A DNA stretch of 64,000 nt from Chlamydiia bacterium. GTDB lineage: Bacteria > Chlamydiota > Chlamydiia > Chlamydiales > Simkaniaceae. The notes under the pieces were generated by a model. The model did no database searches, was not told where the DNA came from, and saw only the letters and a list, made by a program, of their open reading frames with translations. The stretch covers positions 124,001-188,000 of the forward strand of contig JAUIEV010000001.1 in assembly GCA_030429605.1 (NCBI GenBank), in the 5' to 3' direction. Shown piece by piece: positions 39,494-48,674 of this stretch; the first letter of the stretch is position 1, and each line of letters opens with the position of its first letter. The translations under genes were made by a program, and so were the position numbers.

Positions 39494-42412
39494 ATGCTCT
39501 CACTACTTAAAAAAATTTTTGGCACAGCTCAAACACGAAAGCTACGACGATATGAAAAAATTGTGAAAGAAGTCAATCGTATTGAAGCACGCCTTACTTC
39601 TCTTTCAGATGAAGAACTGAAAGAAAAAACGACTGAATTCAAAGAACGAATCGCACAAGGTGAATCAATCGACGCGATTTTACCTGAAGCGTTTGCCGTT
39701 GTGAAAAATGCATGTAGACGTCTACATGGACAGTCGTTTGAGATTTCAGGATATTCTCAAACGTGGGATATGATCCCATACGACGTACAAATTCTCGGCG
39801 CAACTGCGATGCATTTTGGAGCTATTGCAGAGATGCAGACCGGGGAAGGAAAAACACTTACAGCAACCCTACCCCTCTACCTGAATGCGCTGTCAGGACG
39901 AGGCGTCCACCTTGTCACTGTGAACGACTACTTAGCAAAGCGGGATGCGAACTGGATTGGAACAGTCTTTCGATTTCTCGGCCTTTCCGTTGCAGCCCTC
40001 ACCGGTGACGTCCCTCCACATGAAAGAAAACAGATCTATGCAGCAGATATCGTGTATGGAACAGCGTCTGAGTTTGGCTTTGATTATCTTCGAGATAACT
40101 CGATGGCACATTCAAAAGAAGAGCAAGTGCAACGCGACTATGCTTTTGTTATTATTGATGAGGCCGATTCGATCCTTATTGATGAAGCAAGAACACCGCT
40201 TATTATTTCAGGACCAACACAGCAAACACACCAGCTATTTGACGACCTTAAATCTCCCGTTGCCTCCCTCGTAAAGAAACAGCGAGACCTCTGTTCTCAG
40301 CTCGCAACACAGGCAAGACGAACACTGGAAAAGCTTGATTTAACGAACGAGGAAGCGCAGCCGAAACTCTCAAAGGAAGAGCAAAAAAGTGCTGAAGAAG
40401 CGTATAAAGCGCTATGGCTTGTTTCAAAGGGAACTCCAAACAGCAAAATCTTAAAAAAATTAAGAGAGCACCCGGATATTAGAGCATCACTGGAAAGCTG
40501 GGAAACATACTATCATGGAGACCCCAACAAAGAAGAACGCGCCGAAGAACTCAGCCAGCTGTACATTATTGTTGATGAAAGAGCAAATGATCACGAGCTG
40601 ACAGACAAAGGGATTTCAGCATGGGAAGCTGTCGGTGGAAAGCAAGAAGACTTTGAAATGCTTGATCTCGGCCATGCATACGCAGAAATTGATGCAGAAA
40701 CCAGGCTAGAAGAGCAAGACAAGGTGCAGAAAAAGATAGCTCTACGGGAAGAAGATGGTATGCGGAAAGAGCGTGCGCACACACTGCGACAGCTTTTTCG
40801 AGCCCACCTTCTTATGGAACGCGATGTCGATTACATCGTTCACGATGCAAAAATCGTCATTATTGATGAAAACACCGGACGCCCTCAACCCGGACGCCGC
40901 TATTCTGATGGGCTACATCAAGCGATTGAAGCAAAAGAAGGTGTAGAGATTCAAGCACCAACCCAAACATATGCATCGATCACGCTGCAAAACTATTTCA
41001 GAATGTACGACAAGCTTGCCGGGATGTCTGGAACTGCGATCACTGAGGCACAAGAGCTGAAAGAAATATACAAGCTCGACGTCCTTATTATCCCGACACA
41101 TAGAAAGTGTGTTCGAGATGATGCAGATGATGAAATTTATATGACTGAGCGAGAGAAATACACTGCCCTCCTCAAAGAAATCCAAGAGGTCCACGAGAAA
41201 GGTCGACCTATTCTGATTGGAACCGAGTCTGTTGATGTATCGGAAAAGCTTGCTCGAATTCTTCGACAAAACAAGCTGACACACACCGTGTTGAATGCAA
41301 AAAACCACGAGAAAGAAGCTGAAATCATTGCTCGCGCTGGCCACGAAGGATCTATAACTGTTGCAACGAATATGGCTGGACGGGGAACAGATATTAAACT
41401 GGGCGAAGGGATTGCACAACGTGGCGGACTCCATGTCATCGGTACAACAAGGCACCAATCGCGCCGAATTGACAGGCAGCTCCGAGGACGATGTGCAAGA
41501 CAAGGTGATCCTGGAAGCTCAAAGTTTTTTGTCTCTTTCGAAGATCAGCTCATGCGCCTCTTTACTTCACCGAGACTCACGACATTCTTACAGCGATTCC
41601 GCCCTCCGGAAGGAGAGCCGATCACTGCAAAAATTTTGAACAGATCTATAGAAACAGCGCAAAAACGGGTTGAAGGAAGAAACTACTCAATTCGAAAGCA
41701 TACACTTGAATATGACGATGTCATGAATAAGCAGAGACAAGAAGTCTATGCTTTTAGAAACCAAATTTTGCATAGTGAAGATCCGTTTAGTATTGCATTT
41801 GATGTCTTAGAAGGCGTCTGCTTTCAACTCATCGATACACACTTTGCACAGAGAAATGAAGATGGGCAATGGGACAAAAACGGCCTGAGAGAAGCGCTCA
41901 TGATGCACTTCCCTATCACCATCTCAGAAGACTTTTTTGATGATGAGTATACAACCATTGAAGAACTTGAAGACCTCGTAATACAACGTATTAGACGAAC
42001 TTTTAGAGCAAAACTGGAGCATGAAGCACAGCTTATCGCAGCGATTCAAAGAGTTGCTGACCGCGATGTTGATCCTGTCACTGTGCTCACCGACATCGTT
42101 CGCAATATCCTTCTCTCACGAGTAGATGGAAAATGGCAACAACACCTTCTTTCCATTGATAACCTCAGAAGTGAAGTCAATATGCGAGTTGTCGGACAAA
42201 AAGATCCGCTTCTTGAGTTCAAACATGAAGCATTTGCTCTTTTTGATACGCTCAACAAAGACCTTCGAATGAATATTGCACACATGCTCTTCAAATTCGA
42301 AATGATACCACCTCAATCTCCTGACATCCACAAGGCGATTGAGCAACTGAAACAGGAAAAATTCCCTGCATTCTTTCCTGAAGAAGTAGAGCAAGAAGTT
42401 GTGAAGGTGTAG
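39494..42412 (+). CDS. secA: Preprotein translocase ATPase SecA
   Basis: SecA drives post-translational export through SecYEG. The 972 residues have MQTGEGKTLTATLPLYL (Walker A), VIIDEADSILIDEARTPLII (Walker B and motif), GRPQPGRRYSDGLHQAIEAK, TNMAGRGTDIKLGEG, HQSRRIDRQLRGRCARQGDP and the C-terminal scaffold and wing regions. The usual zinc-binding CxCx8CH tail is absent; the chain ends EEVEQEVVKV. An insertion around 255-360 is charged and helical. Single copy with its own promoter. Confidence 0.98.
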   Translation: MLSLLKKIFGTAQTRKLRRYEKIVKEVNRIEARLTSLSDEELKEKTTEFKERIAQGESIDAILPEAFAVVKNACRRLHGQSFEISGYSQTWDMIPYDVQILGATAMHFGAIAEMQTGEGKTLTATLPLYLNALSGRGVHLVTVNDYLAKRDANWIGTVFRFLGLSVAALTGDVPPHERKQIYAADIVYGTASEFGFDYLRDNSMAHSKEEQVQRDYAFVIIDEADSILIDEARTPLIISGPTQQTHQLFDDLKSPVASLVKKQRDLCSQLATQARRTLEKLDLTNEEAQPKLSKEEQKSAEEAYKALWLVSKGTPNSKILKKLREHPDIRASLESWETYYHGDPNKEERAEELSQLYIIVDERANDHELTDKGISAWEAVGGKQEDFEMLDLGHAYAEIDAETRLEEQDKVQKKIALREEDGMRKERAHTLRQLFRAHLLMERDVDYIVHDAKIVIIDENTGRPQPGRRYSDGLHQAIEAKEGVEIQAPTQTYASITLQNYFRMYDKLAGMSGTAITEAQELKEIYKLDVLIIPTHRKCVRDDADDEIYMTEREKYTALLKEIQEVHEKGRPILIGTESVDVSEKLARILRQNKLTHTVLNAKNHEKEAEIIARAGHEGSITVATNMAGRGTDIKLGEGIAQRGGLHVIGTTRHQSRRIDRQLRGRCARQGDPGSSKFFVSFEDQLMRLFTSPRLTTFLQRFRPPEGEPITAKILNRSIETAQKRVEGRNYSIRKHTLEYDDVMNKQRQEVYAFRNQILHSEDPFSIAFDVLEGVCFQLIDTHFAQRNEDGQWDKNGLREALMMHFPITISEDFFDDEYTTIEELEDLVIQRIRRTFRAKLEHEAQLIAAIQRVADRDVDPVTVLTDIVRNILLSRVDGKWQQHLLSIDNLRSEVNMRVVGQKDPLLEFKHEAFALFDTLNKDLRMNIAHMLFKFEMIPPQSPDIHKAIEQLKQEKFPAFFPEEVEQEVVKV

Positions 42413-42423
42413 TAAGGTATGTA

Positions 42424-42443
42424 TGAGGAGCTATAGCTCCTCA
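42424..42443. repeat. 20-bp perfect palindrome at convergent gene ends
   Basis: TGAGGAGCTATAGCTCCTCA is a perfect palindrome that covers the last codons and stop of the zinc-ribbon gene, 11 bases after the secA stop. No T run follows on either strand, so it is a hairpin of uncertain role. Confidence 0.8.
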
Positions 42444-42982
42444 AACTCTTCAAGTGAAGAAGACGTATCACTCAGCATTCTCCACCCGAAGTAGAGAATT
42501 GGTAGTGATGCGATGCAGTATAAAAACCAATACCGCGCATTCCATTCTAGCGTCAGTTTCCCGCCACTTGAAAAGAAAAAGAGTAAAAGACCAAGCGTCA
42601 TTAATTGCCCGCCGATAGAAAGAAGGATAAGCGGCCATCCACCACCAAGCCGTTTTTCTACGAGCGGCTCATCATCCATTTCGTCAGATAAAGGTGCTTC
42701 ATCTTCTCTTGGAAATGATTCATATGGATGTCGTCTTTTGCGCATATCGTTGCGTGGGACTCCATACCCTTCATGATCACGTACCGAATACGGCGGCTTA
42801 TAAAGCGATGCCAGACTTTCATCCAGCGATTTTGATGAAAACATATCTCCTCTCCCCTCTTCATCATGTTCATGCTGTGCATGCGACATAAGATCAGCCC
42901 CGCAAAATGGGCAGAAGGTAGCATCTCGGCTTACGCTCGCATCACAATTCCAGCACATTTTTTGTCGTTCTTGATCATTCAT
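42431..42982 (-). CDS. Zinc-ribbon membrane protein of unknown function
   Basis: The protein has 183 residues from the ATG at 42982; the longer in-frame extension to 43129 has no coding character. The N-terminus is a zinc ribbon, MCWNCDASVSRDATFCPFC with two CxxC pairs. A polar, acidic middle (EDEAPLSDEMDDEP) follows. Two C-terminal membrane spans (WPLILLSIGGQLMTLGLLLF and WFLYCIASLPILYFGWRML) make a hairpin, with a short acidic end. The ribbon would face the cytosol. Role unknown. Confidence 0.75.
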   Translation of the reverse strand: MNDQERQKMCWNCDASVSRDATFCPFCGADLMSHAQHEHDEEGRGDMFSSKSLDESLASLYKPPYSVRDHEGYGVPRNDMRKRRHPYESFPREDEAPLSDEMDDEPLVEKRLGGGWPLILLSIGGQLMTLGLLLFFFSSGGKLTLEWNARYWFLYCIASLPILYFGWRMLSDTSSSLEEFEEL

Positions 42983-43318
42983 GACGGAATAATCCAAAAA
43001 GCAATAGGATCCCTTACTTTTCGCAGTGTACACACTGCATTCAACTTTTAAAAGAAAAAAATACAATAAATCCTTTATTAAGATCCCTTTATGAAAAAAC
43101 CCCTCAAAAAAAGGAAGGACACAACCCATAAATAGTAAAAATTTTACTATATTTTTCTAGTTTGATTCTTTTTCATCAGCAGAAGTGCGCTATCGAAAAA
43201 GAAAGAGCTTCATCTTTTCTAATACCCTTAAAGACAGAAAGGGAATCAAGGTTTTCTTCAAAAAACAAATCATGTATGATTTGCCACAAAACAAACCTCG
43301 TAGAAGGAGTCCACATTC
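42983..43318. other. Non-coding gap between the zinc-ribbon gene and lpdA
   Basis: The 336 bases are AT-rich. They hold a near-palindrome, TAGTAAAA-A-TTTTACTA (43134-43150), which could be an operator or part of a terminator, and the lpdA ribosome site (AAGGAG near 43303). I saw no convincing gene or tRNA and no clear promoter pair. Confidence 0.6.
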
Positions 43319-44716
43319 ATGGATCGTACGCAGTATGACATGGTCGTCATTGGAGCAGGCCCTGGTGGGTATGTTGCGGCAATTAAATCAGCACAGCAAG
43401 GTCTCAAGACTGCTCTTATTGAAAAACAATACCTTGGAGGAACATGTCTCAACTGCGGATGTATTCCTACGAAAACCCTTTTATCCAATGCCCAGGTACT
43501 GCACAAAATTAAAAAAGCAGAGGAATATGGCATTGTAACGGGTCCCGTAAAAATTCATTACGACAAAATGAAAGCGCGAAAAGACAGTGTTGTCAAAGGT
43601 ATCAGAGAAAGTCTTGGTGGACTTATTGCTTCAAACAACATTGATGTGCTCATGGGAACATGTGAGTTTCAGAGTAAAAACGAGCTAAAAATCCATGGCG
43701 AGAAAACCACTCTTCTCTCTGCAGAAAAAGTCATTATTGCTACAGGTTCCGACACACTCGATATCCCTGCCTTCCCATGCGATCACAAAAAAATCTTCAA
43801 TTCAACCTCAATACTCGAACTAGAAAAACTCCCCTCTTCAATTGCTATTATTGGCGGCGGATACATAGGATGTGAGTTTGCATCACTGTTCATCGAACTC
43901 GGCGTCAAAGTCACTATTGTAGAAGCACTCCCATCGATTGTTCAAGCGCAAGGAAAAGATATCTCTACGTTTCTAACCGGCGTTTTTGAGGAGAAGGGCA
44001 TTACGCTAAAAACAGAAACCTTCGTTGAAAAAATTGACACAGCAGGAGAAGGCGTTACGCTTCATTTCAAACATGGCGAAGGGGTCCATGCTGATATAGC
44101 ACTCGTTGCTGTTGGAAGACGAATAAATACTGATGGCTTGCATCAAGAGCGAGCAGGAGTCTACACAAGCGAGAAAGGGGCTATTGAAGTCAATGAACGG
44201 ATGGAAACAAACGTTCCCGGCATCTATGCAATTGGCGATGTGACAGGAAAAGCTATGCTCGCTCACGTTGCATCTCATCAAGGAATTGTTGCAGCACAAA
44301 ATGCTGCCGGCTACCATGCTACAATGCACTACAATGCCGTACCTGCTGTTATTTTTACCGATCCTGAAATTGCAACATGCGGAATGACCCTCGATGAAGC
44401 GAAAGAGAAAGGGTATGCAGCAGGACTTGGAAAATTTCCTTTTCAAGCCCTTGGAAAATCACAAGCGGCTCTTGAAACAAATGGATTTGCTCAGGTCGTC
44501 ACCGACACAAAAACAGGCCAAATACTTGGCGCACAAGTCATTGGTCATGAAGCATCTGTCCTCATCGCTGAGATGGCGCTTGCAATCAACAATGAATTGA
44601 CACTTGCATGTGTAACCGAGACCATCCACGCGCACCCAACACTTGCGGAAAGTTGGCTTGAAGCTGCACTTATTGCTGGTGAAACACCTATTCACTTTCC
44701 CCCAAAGAAAAGGTAG
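43319..44716 (+). CDS. lpdA: Dihydrolipoamide dehydrogenase
   Basis: LpdA is the FAD-containing E3 of the 2-oxoacid dehydrogenase complexes. The 465 residues show GAGPGGYVAAIKSAQQG (FAD), the redox-active pair in YLGGTCLNCGCIPTKTLL (Cys-x4-Cys, with an extra Cys between where most members have Val), IIGGGYIGCEFASLF (NAD), YAIGDVTGKAMLAHVASHQG, and the C-terminal HAHPTLAE carrying the catalytic His. It is followed 3 bases later by lipA, linking lipoyl use with lipoyl synthesis. Confidence 0.97.
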   Translation: MDRTQYDMVVIGAGPGGYVAAIKSAQQGLKTALIEKQYLGGTCLNCGCIPTKTLLSNAQVLHKIKKAEEYGIVTGPVKIHYDKMKARKDSVVKGIRESLGGLIASNNIDVLMGTCEFQSKNELKIHGEKTTLLSAEKVIIATGSDTLDIPAFPCDHKKIFNSTSILELEKLPSSIAIIGGGYIGCEFASLFIELGVKVTIVEALPSIVQAQGKDISTFLTGVFEEKGITLKTETFVEKIDTAGEGVTLHFKHGEGVHADIALVAVGRRINTDGLHQERAGVYTSEKGAIEVNERMETNVPGIYAIGDVTGKAMLAHVASHQGIVAAQNAAGYHATMHYNAVPAVIFTDPEIATCGMTLDEAKEKGYAAGLGKFPFQALGKSQAALETNGFAQVVTDTKTGQILGAQVIGHEASVLIAEMALAINNELTLACVTETIHAHPTLAESWLEAALIAGETPIHFPPKKR

Positions 44717-44719
44717 TAG

Positions 44720-45643
44720 ATGTCTGTAAAAGATCGGTTTGATTCGAGATCAAAAATGCCGGAAAATCCAGCACCAGGGAAGGGTCGTTTCCCTCACTGG
44801 TTACACAGAAAGCTTCCAAAAGGAACGGCTCTTTTTGAAACAAACCAAGCGATGCGAAAAGCCTCACTCGTGACTGTCTGTGAAGAAGCAAAGTGCCCAA
44901 ACCGTCTTGAATGCTGGAGTAAAAAAACGGCCACTTTTTTAGCCTGCGGGAGCGCATGTACAAGAGCATGTGGATTTTGTGATATCGATTTCACGAAAAG
45001 TCCCCTTCCTTTAGACCCGAATGAACCCGCGCGCATTGCTGAAGCATCTGCAACACTTGGACTCAAACATGTCGTTATCACAATGGTTGCCCGAGATGAT
45101 CTTGAAGACAAAGGCGCACAGCACATTGCGAACATACTTTGTGCAATACGTGAAAAATCTCCCAAGGCCACTGTTGAGGTACTAACGTCAGATTTTTCCG
45201 GAGACCTCGATGCACTTGACATTGTCTTGGACCAATCACCTGAAATTTTTAATCACAACCTAGAAACAGTTCGTGACCTTACCCCGAAAGTTCGACATAA
45301 GGCAACATACGATCGAACCCTTTCTGTTTTGTCCCACGCAAAAAAACGAGGAATGGTGACAAAATCAGGTATCATGGTTGGTCTCGGTGAAACGAAAGAG
45401 CAGGTCATTTCAACTCTTGAAGACCTCCATTCAATTGGATGTGATATCGTGACTATTGGACAGTATTTACAAGCTTCAAACAATAAAATACGAGTGAAGC
45501 GATTTGTTACCCCAGAAGAGTTTACTGAATTTGCGACTATTGGACATGAGATTGGTATTGGGCATGTCTATTCGGGCCCTTTTGTGCGCTCAAGCTATAA
45601 TGCCGGTGAAATTCGACAACATGCGTTAGGAGAGAGAAAATGA
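44720..45643 (+). CDS. lipA: Lipoyl synthase
   Basis: LipA inserts two sulfurs into octanoyl groups using radical SAM chemistry. The 307 residues contain the auxiliary cluster motif CEEAKCPNRLECW and the radical-SAM CTRACGFCDIDF. GLKHVVITMVARDDLEDKGA, HNLETVRDLTPKVR and GIMVGLGETKEQV are all characteristic. It overlaps the following HEAT-like gene as ATGA. Confidence 0.97.
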   Translation: MSVKDRFDSRSKMPENPAPGKGRFPHWLHRKLPKGTALFETNQAMRKASLVTVCEEAKCPNRLECWSKKTATFLACGSACTRACGFCDIDFTKSPLPLDPNEPARIAEASATLGLKHVVITMVARDDLEDKGAQHIANILCAIREKSPKATVEVLTSDFSGDLDALDIVLDQSPEIFNHNLETVRDLTPKVRHKATYDRTLSVLSHAKKRGMVTKSGIMVGLGETKEQVISTLEDLHSIGCDIVTIGQYLQASNNKIRVKRFVTPEEFTEFATIGHEIGIGHVYSGPFVRSSYNAGEIRQHALGERK

Positions 45644-46542
45644 ATGACATACACCACCCAATGCTGGATACAGTAGACCTGGAAGCACTCATGCACCGAG
45701 ATGTTCACTTCGGCGGAAGCTTTTCTGTTATGATTCCATACTATGAAGGAGAAGGAATAGGCATTATGCCTGATTTTGAACTTCACAGATTATATGAGCT
45801 AAAGCTCGTAGAAGATGAGCTTCAACAAGACTTATCTGAAACCATGCTTCCTGATCATGCAAAAGCAGAAGTTGAAGCAGCAAAGCAAATTTACCTTGAT
45901 CTTCGAAATGTGTATGAAGAAAAAAAGGGAACGCTTGCAGAGTGTATGAGTGATCTCATTCTCTCCGAAGATGAGATCCCTCATGCAGAAATTTCTGCTC
46001 TCGTTGCACACAAGCAAGATGCCGTACTACCCCTCATTGACCTCCTTCTTGCAGACAAATTTTATGACCCTCTCTATCCCGGATATGGGAGAGCTCCTAT
46101 CCTTGCCGCTCAATGTTTAGAAAAACTCAACGATGAAAGAGCGATCCCTGCACTTTTTCAAGCACTTGGCCAGGATAATTTCTTCACGGATGAGTCTATC
46201 ATCCACGCGCTGATCTCTTTTGGAGAAAATGCAAAGTCTTTCCTCATTGACCGTTTACTCCAACAGCCTGTGTCTAAAGATAATGAACGGGCCGCTATCG
46301 CGCTCACCTCTTTTCCTCACGACCCAGACATAGGTCGCGCATTCTTGCACGTTTTGACAGACGACGTCTTGAGTGGATCGAAAACTCTCGCGTTGTATGC
46401 CGCGTGTGGATGCTCCGATTTAACACAAGAAGAACACAAAGAAGCCTTTTTAGGCCTTCTTCAATCGAATTCACTTCATAATGAAATAAAAAAAGAAATA
46501 GAATTAATTTCATTAGTTTGGAAAAAACATAATCATTCTTGA
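45640..46542 (+). CDS. HEAT-repeat-like protein of unknown function
   Basis: The 300-residue soluble protein has helical repeat character, clearest in ISALVAHKQDAVLPLIDLLL, AAQCLEKLNDERAIPALFQA and IHALISFGENAKSFLIDRLL, as in HEAT/PBS lyase repeats. The N-terminal ~110 residues are acidic and mostly helical. It begins in the lipA stop (ATGA), so it is translationally coupled with lipA and may be a partner of the lipoyl or 2-oxoacid dehydrogenase system; that link rests only on position. Confidence 0.75.
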   Translation: MNDIHHPMLDTVDLEALMHRDVHFGGSFSVMIPYYEGEGIGIMPDFELHRLYELKLVEDELQQDLSETMLPDHAKAEVEAAKQIYLDLRNVYEEKKGTLAECMSDLILSEDEIPHAEISALVAHKQDAVLPLIDLLLADKFYDPLYPGYGRAPILAAQCLEKLNDERAIPALFQALGQDNFFTDESIIHALISFGENAKSFLIDRLLQQPVSKDNERAAIALTSFPHDPDIGRAFLHVLTDDVLSGSKTLALYAACGCSDLTQEEHKEAFLGLLQSNSLHNEIKKEIELISLVWKKHNHS

Positions 46543-46564
46543 TAGATTATAGTTTTTTATTTAT

Positions 46565-46597
46565 ATAAGGAATTAGGAGAATAAACTGATTCCTTAT
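46565..46597 (+). promoter_or_regulatory. Stem-loop enclosing the glgC ribosome-binding site
   Basis: ATAAGGAATTAG (46565-46576) and CTGATTCCTTAT (46586-46597) can pair over 12 bp (one G-U) with a 9-base loop. AGGAG spans the top of the stem and the loop, and the stem ends one base before the glgC ATG. The ribosome site is otherwise too far (~19 bases) from the ATG. Either folding brings it near, or it hides it. Confidence 0.6.
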
Positions 46598-46598
46598 C

Positions 46599-47906
46599 AT
46601 GCGCTCACATAAAAAAAAACAGCGATATGTCACTGACAAAGTGGCATGTGTCATCCTTGCCGGAGGGAAAGGCACCCGCCTGCATCCTCTCACTTCTTCT
46701 CGCGCGAAACCGGGCGTTACGTTTGGAGGACACTACAGGCTGGTTGACATCCCCATCTCAAATGCCTTAAATGCGCAACTGAGAAATATTTATGTCCTTG
46801 CTCAGTATTATTCTTCCTCTTTAAGTTCACATATTAAAGAAACGTTTCAACTCGATCACTACCAGAGCTCTCGGCTTGTGATGCTTACTCCTGAAGAAAC
46901 CCCGGAGGGGAAAATCTGGTTTGAGGGAACGGCCGACGCTGTCCGGAAAAATATCGACTATTTGTTGCACACTCCAATTGACTATGTGATCATTCTTTCT
47001 GGAGATCAACTATATAATATGGACCTCAGTGCCATGCTGCAGTTTGCAAAAGAGAAAGATGCTGATCTCACAATTGCTACACTCCCAGTCGGAGAGGATG
47101 TTGCACCTCGAATGGGTATTATGGAAGTGAACGATGCATTTGACATCATTGACTTCGTAGAAAAACCGGAAGAGCAAAGCGTTCGCGAGAAATTGGTTCT
47201 CTCTGCTCCGTTTGTTAAAAAACATAAAATTTCTGTTGAGCATTCACCTGCGTACCTTGCATCCATGGGTATTTACCTGTTTAAGAAAGACGTTCTTATC
47301 TCCTTATTACAAGAAGATCCTCGAGAAGATTTTGGAAAACACCTTATTCCAACACAAATGAAGAAAGGAAAAACGGCGGCTTTTTTATACCAAGGCTACT
47401 GGGAAGATATTGGAACAGTAAAGTCTTTTTACGAAGCAAACCTTGCACTAACGAGAAATGAGCTCAACTTAAACCTATACGATGAAGCCTCTCCTATCTA
47501 CTCAAATACACCACCTCTTCCAAGCGCACGTGTTGTAGGAACAAGAGTGCTTGATTCTATTGTGTGTCAAGGAGCCATTGTGCATGCAAAAGAGGTCACA
47601 AACAGTATTATAGGAGTCCGCTCTCAGATTGGAGAAGGATGCGTTGTCCGCGATAGTATTATACAGGGGAACCAATACTACGAATCACCTGTTGAACAAC
47701 TAGGGGATTCTCTCCGACAGTATAGAATTGGAAAGAATTGCCATTTTGAAAAAGTAATTATCGATGAAAATGTGACAATTGGAGACAATGTACGGTTAAC
47801 GAATGCATCGAACTTAACAGAATATGATAGTGACACGCTCTTTGTTCGGGATGGAATTATCGTTGTTCCTTCAGGAGCAATTATCCCAGATAACTTCTCT
47901 TTTTAA
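46599..47906 (+). CDS. glgC: Glucose-1-phosphate adenylyltransferase
   Basis: GlgC makes ADP-glucose for glycogen. The 435 residues include VACVILAGGKGTRLHPLTSS, RAKPGVTFGG, YRLVDIPISNALNA, WFEGTADAVRKN, IILSGDQLYNMD, VEKPEEQ, and the C-terminal beta-helix (DSIVCQGAIV; IIDENVTIGDNVRL). Lengths and motifs match active bacterial GlgC. It starts right after a stem-loop holding the ribosome site. The metallophosphoesterase gene follows at 21 bases, as in Chlamydia (CT489-CT488 as I recall). Confidence 0.96.
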   Translation: MRSHKKKQRYVTDKVACVILAGGKGTRLHPLTSSRAKPGVTFGGHYRLVDIPISNALNAQLRNIYVLAQYYSSSLSSHIKETFQLDHYQSSRLVMLTPEETPEGKIWFEGTADAVRKNIDYLLHTPIDYVIILSGDQLYNMDLSAMLQFAKEKDADLTIATLPVGEDVAPRMGIMEVNDAFDIIDFVEKPEEQSVREKLVLSAPFVKKHKISVEHSPAYLASMGIYLFKKDVLISLLQEDPREDFGKHLIPTQMKKGKTAAFLYQGYWEDIGTVKSFYEANLALTRNELNLNLYDEASPIYSNTPPLPSARVVGTRVLDSIVCQGAIVHAKEVTNSIIGVRSQIGEGCVVRDSIIQGNQYYESPVEQLGDSLRQYRIGKNCHFEKVIIDENVTIGDNVRLTNASNLTEYDSDTLFVRDGIIVVPSGAIIPDNFSF

Positions 47907-47927
47907 GCACCTATCCCTTGAGGTGAT

Positions 47928-48662
47928 ATGACTATTTGGGCTCTTTCAGATCTTCATCTTGCTCTTTCTGTACCTGAAAAAACCATGGAATATTTTGGTG
48001 AGGGATGGAAAGACTATGCAGCGCGAATTGAAAAAAACTGGAAAAAGCATGTCCAAGAAGAAGACCTTGTCCTTATTGCTGGTGATATCACGTGGGCAAT
48101 GAAACCTGAAGATGCGCTCATTGACCTTGAGTGGATCCATGCACTTCCAGGAAAAAAAATCATTTCAAAAGGAAACCATGATTATTGGTGGCCATCGAAT
48201 GCAAAACTGAAAAAGATGCTTCCCCCTTCGCTCTCGTTTGTGAATGGAAGCGCTGTGAGCTGGAATGATGTAGCAATCTGTGGAACACGCTTGTGGGATG
48301 TCCCCAATCTTTCTTTCAATGCAATCATTGACTACAAAGAAAATCCGAGGGCACGAGAAAAAAAGCATGACGACACGAAAATCTATGAACGAGAACTGCA
48401 AAGATTAGAAACAGCTTTGGAGCGATTAGATCCGCATGCTACCCTTCGAATAGCAATGGTACACTACCCTCCCACCTCAAATGATTTACAGCACACAGAC
48501 ATCACAGACCTTATGGAAGCCTACAAAATTGATCACTGCATTTTTGGTCATTTACATAATGTTTTAGAGGGAAAAGCGCAGTTTGGAGCTCGAGGTGGAA
48601 CAACCTACCACTTTACTTCAGCAGACTATCTTCAGTTCATCCCAAAAAAAATTTGGGAGTAA
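47928..48662 (+). CDS. Calcineurin-like metallophosphoesterase
   Basis: The 244-residue soluble protein has the full di-metal motif set: SDLHLAL, AGDITWA, SKGNHDYWW, VHYPP and FGHLHNV. Substrate not evident; relatives of this bacterial subgroup are annotated simply as phosphohydrolases. It follows glgC closely, so the two may be co-transcribed. Convergent with the next gene. Confidence 0.9.
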   Translation: MTIWALSDLHLALSVPEKTMEYFGEGWKDYAARIEKNWKKHVQEEDLVLIAGDITWAMKPEDALIDLEWIHALPGKKIISKGNHDYWWPSNAKLKKMLPPSLSFVNGSAVSWNDVAICGTRLWDVPNLSFNAIIDYKENPRAREKKHDDTKIYERELQRLETALERLDPHATLRIAMVHYPPTSNDLQHTDITDLMEAYKIDHCIFGHLHNVLEGKAQFGARGGTTYHFTSADYLQFIPKKIWE

Positions 48663-48674
48663 TGTCCAAAGGGA

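Noticed and set aside
43130-43150. TAGTAAAAATTTTACTA as a lpdA terminator or operator
   Set aside because: A perfect inverted repeat, but A/T-rich DNA yields these by chance and no promoter could be fixed next to it.
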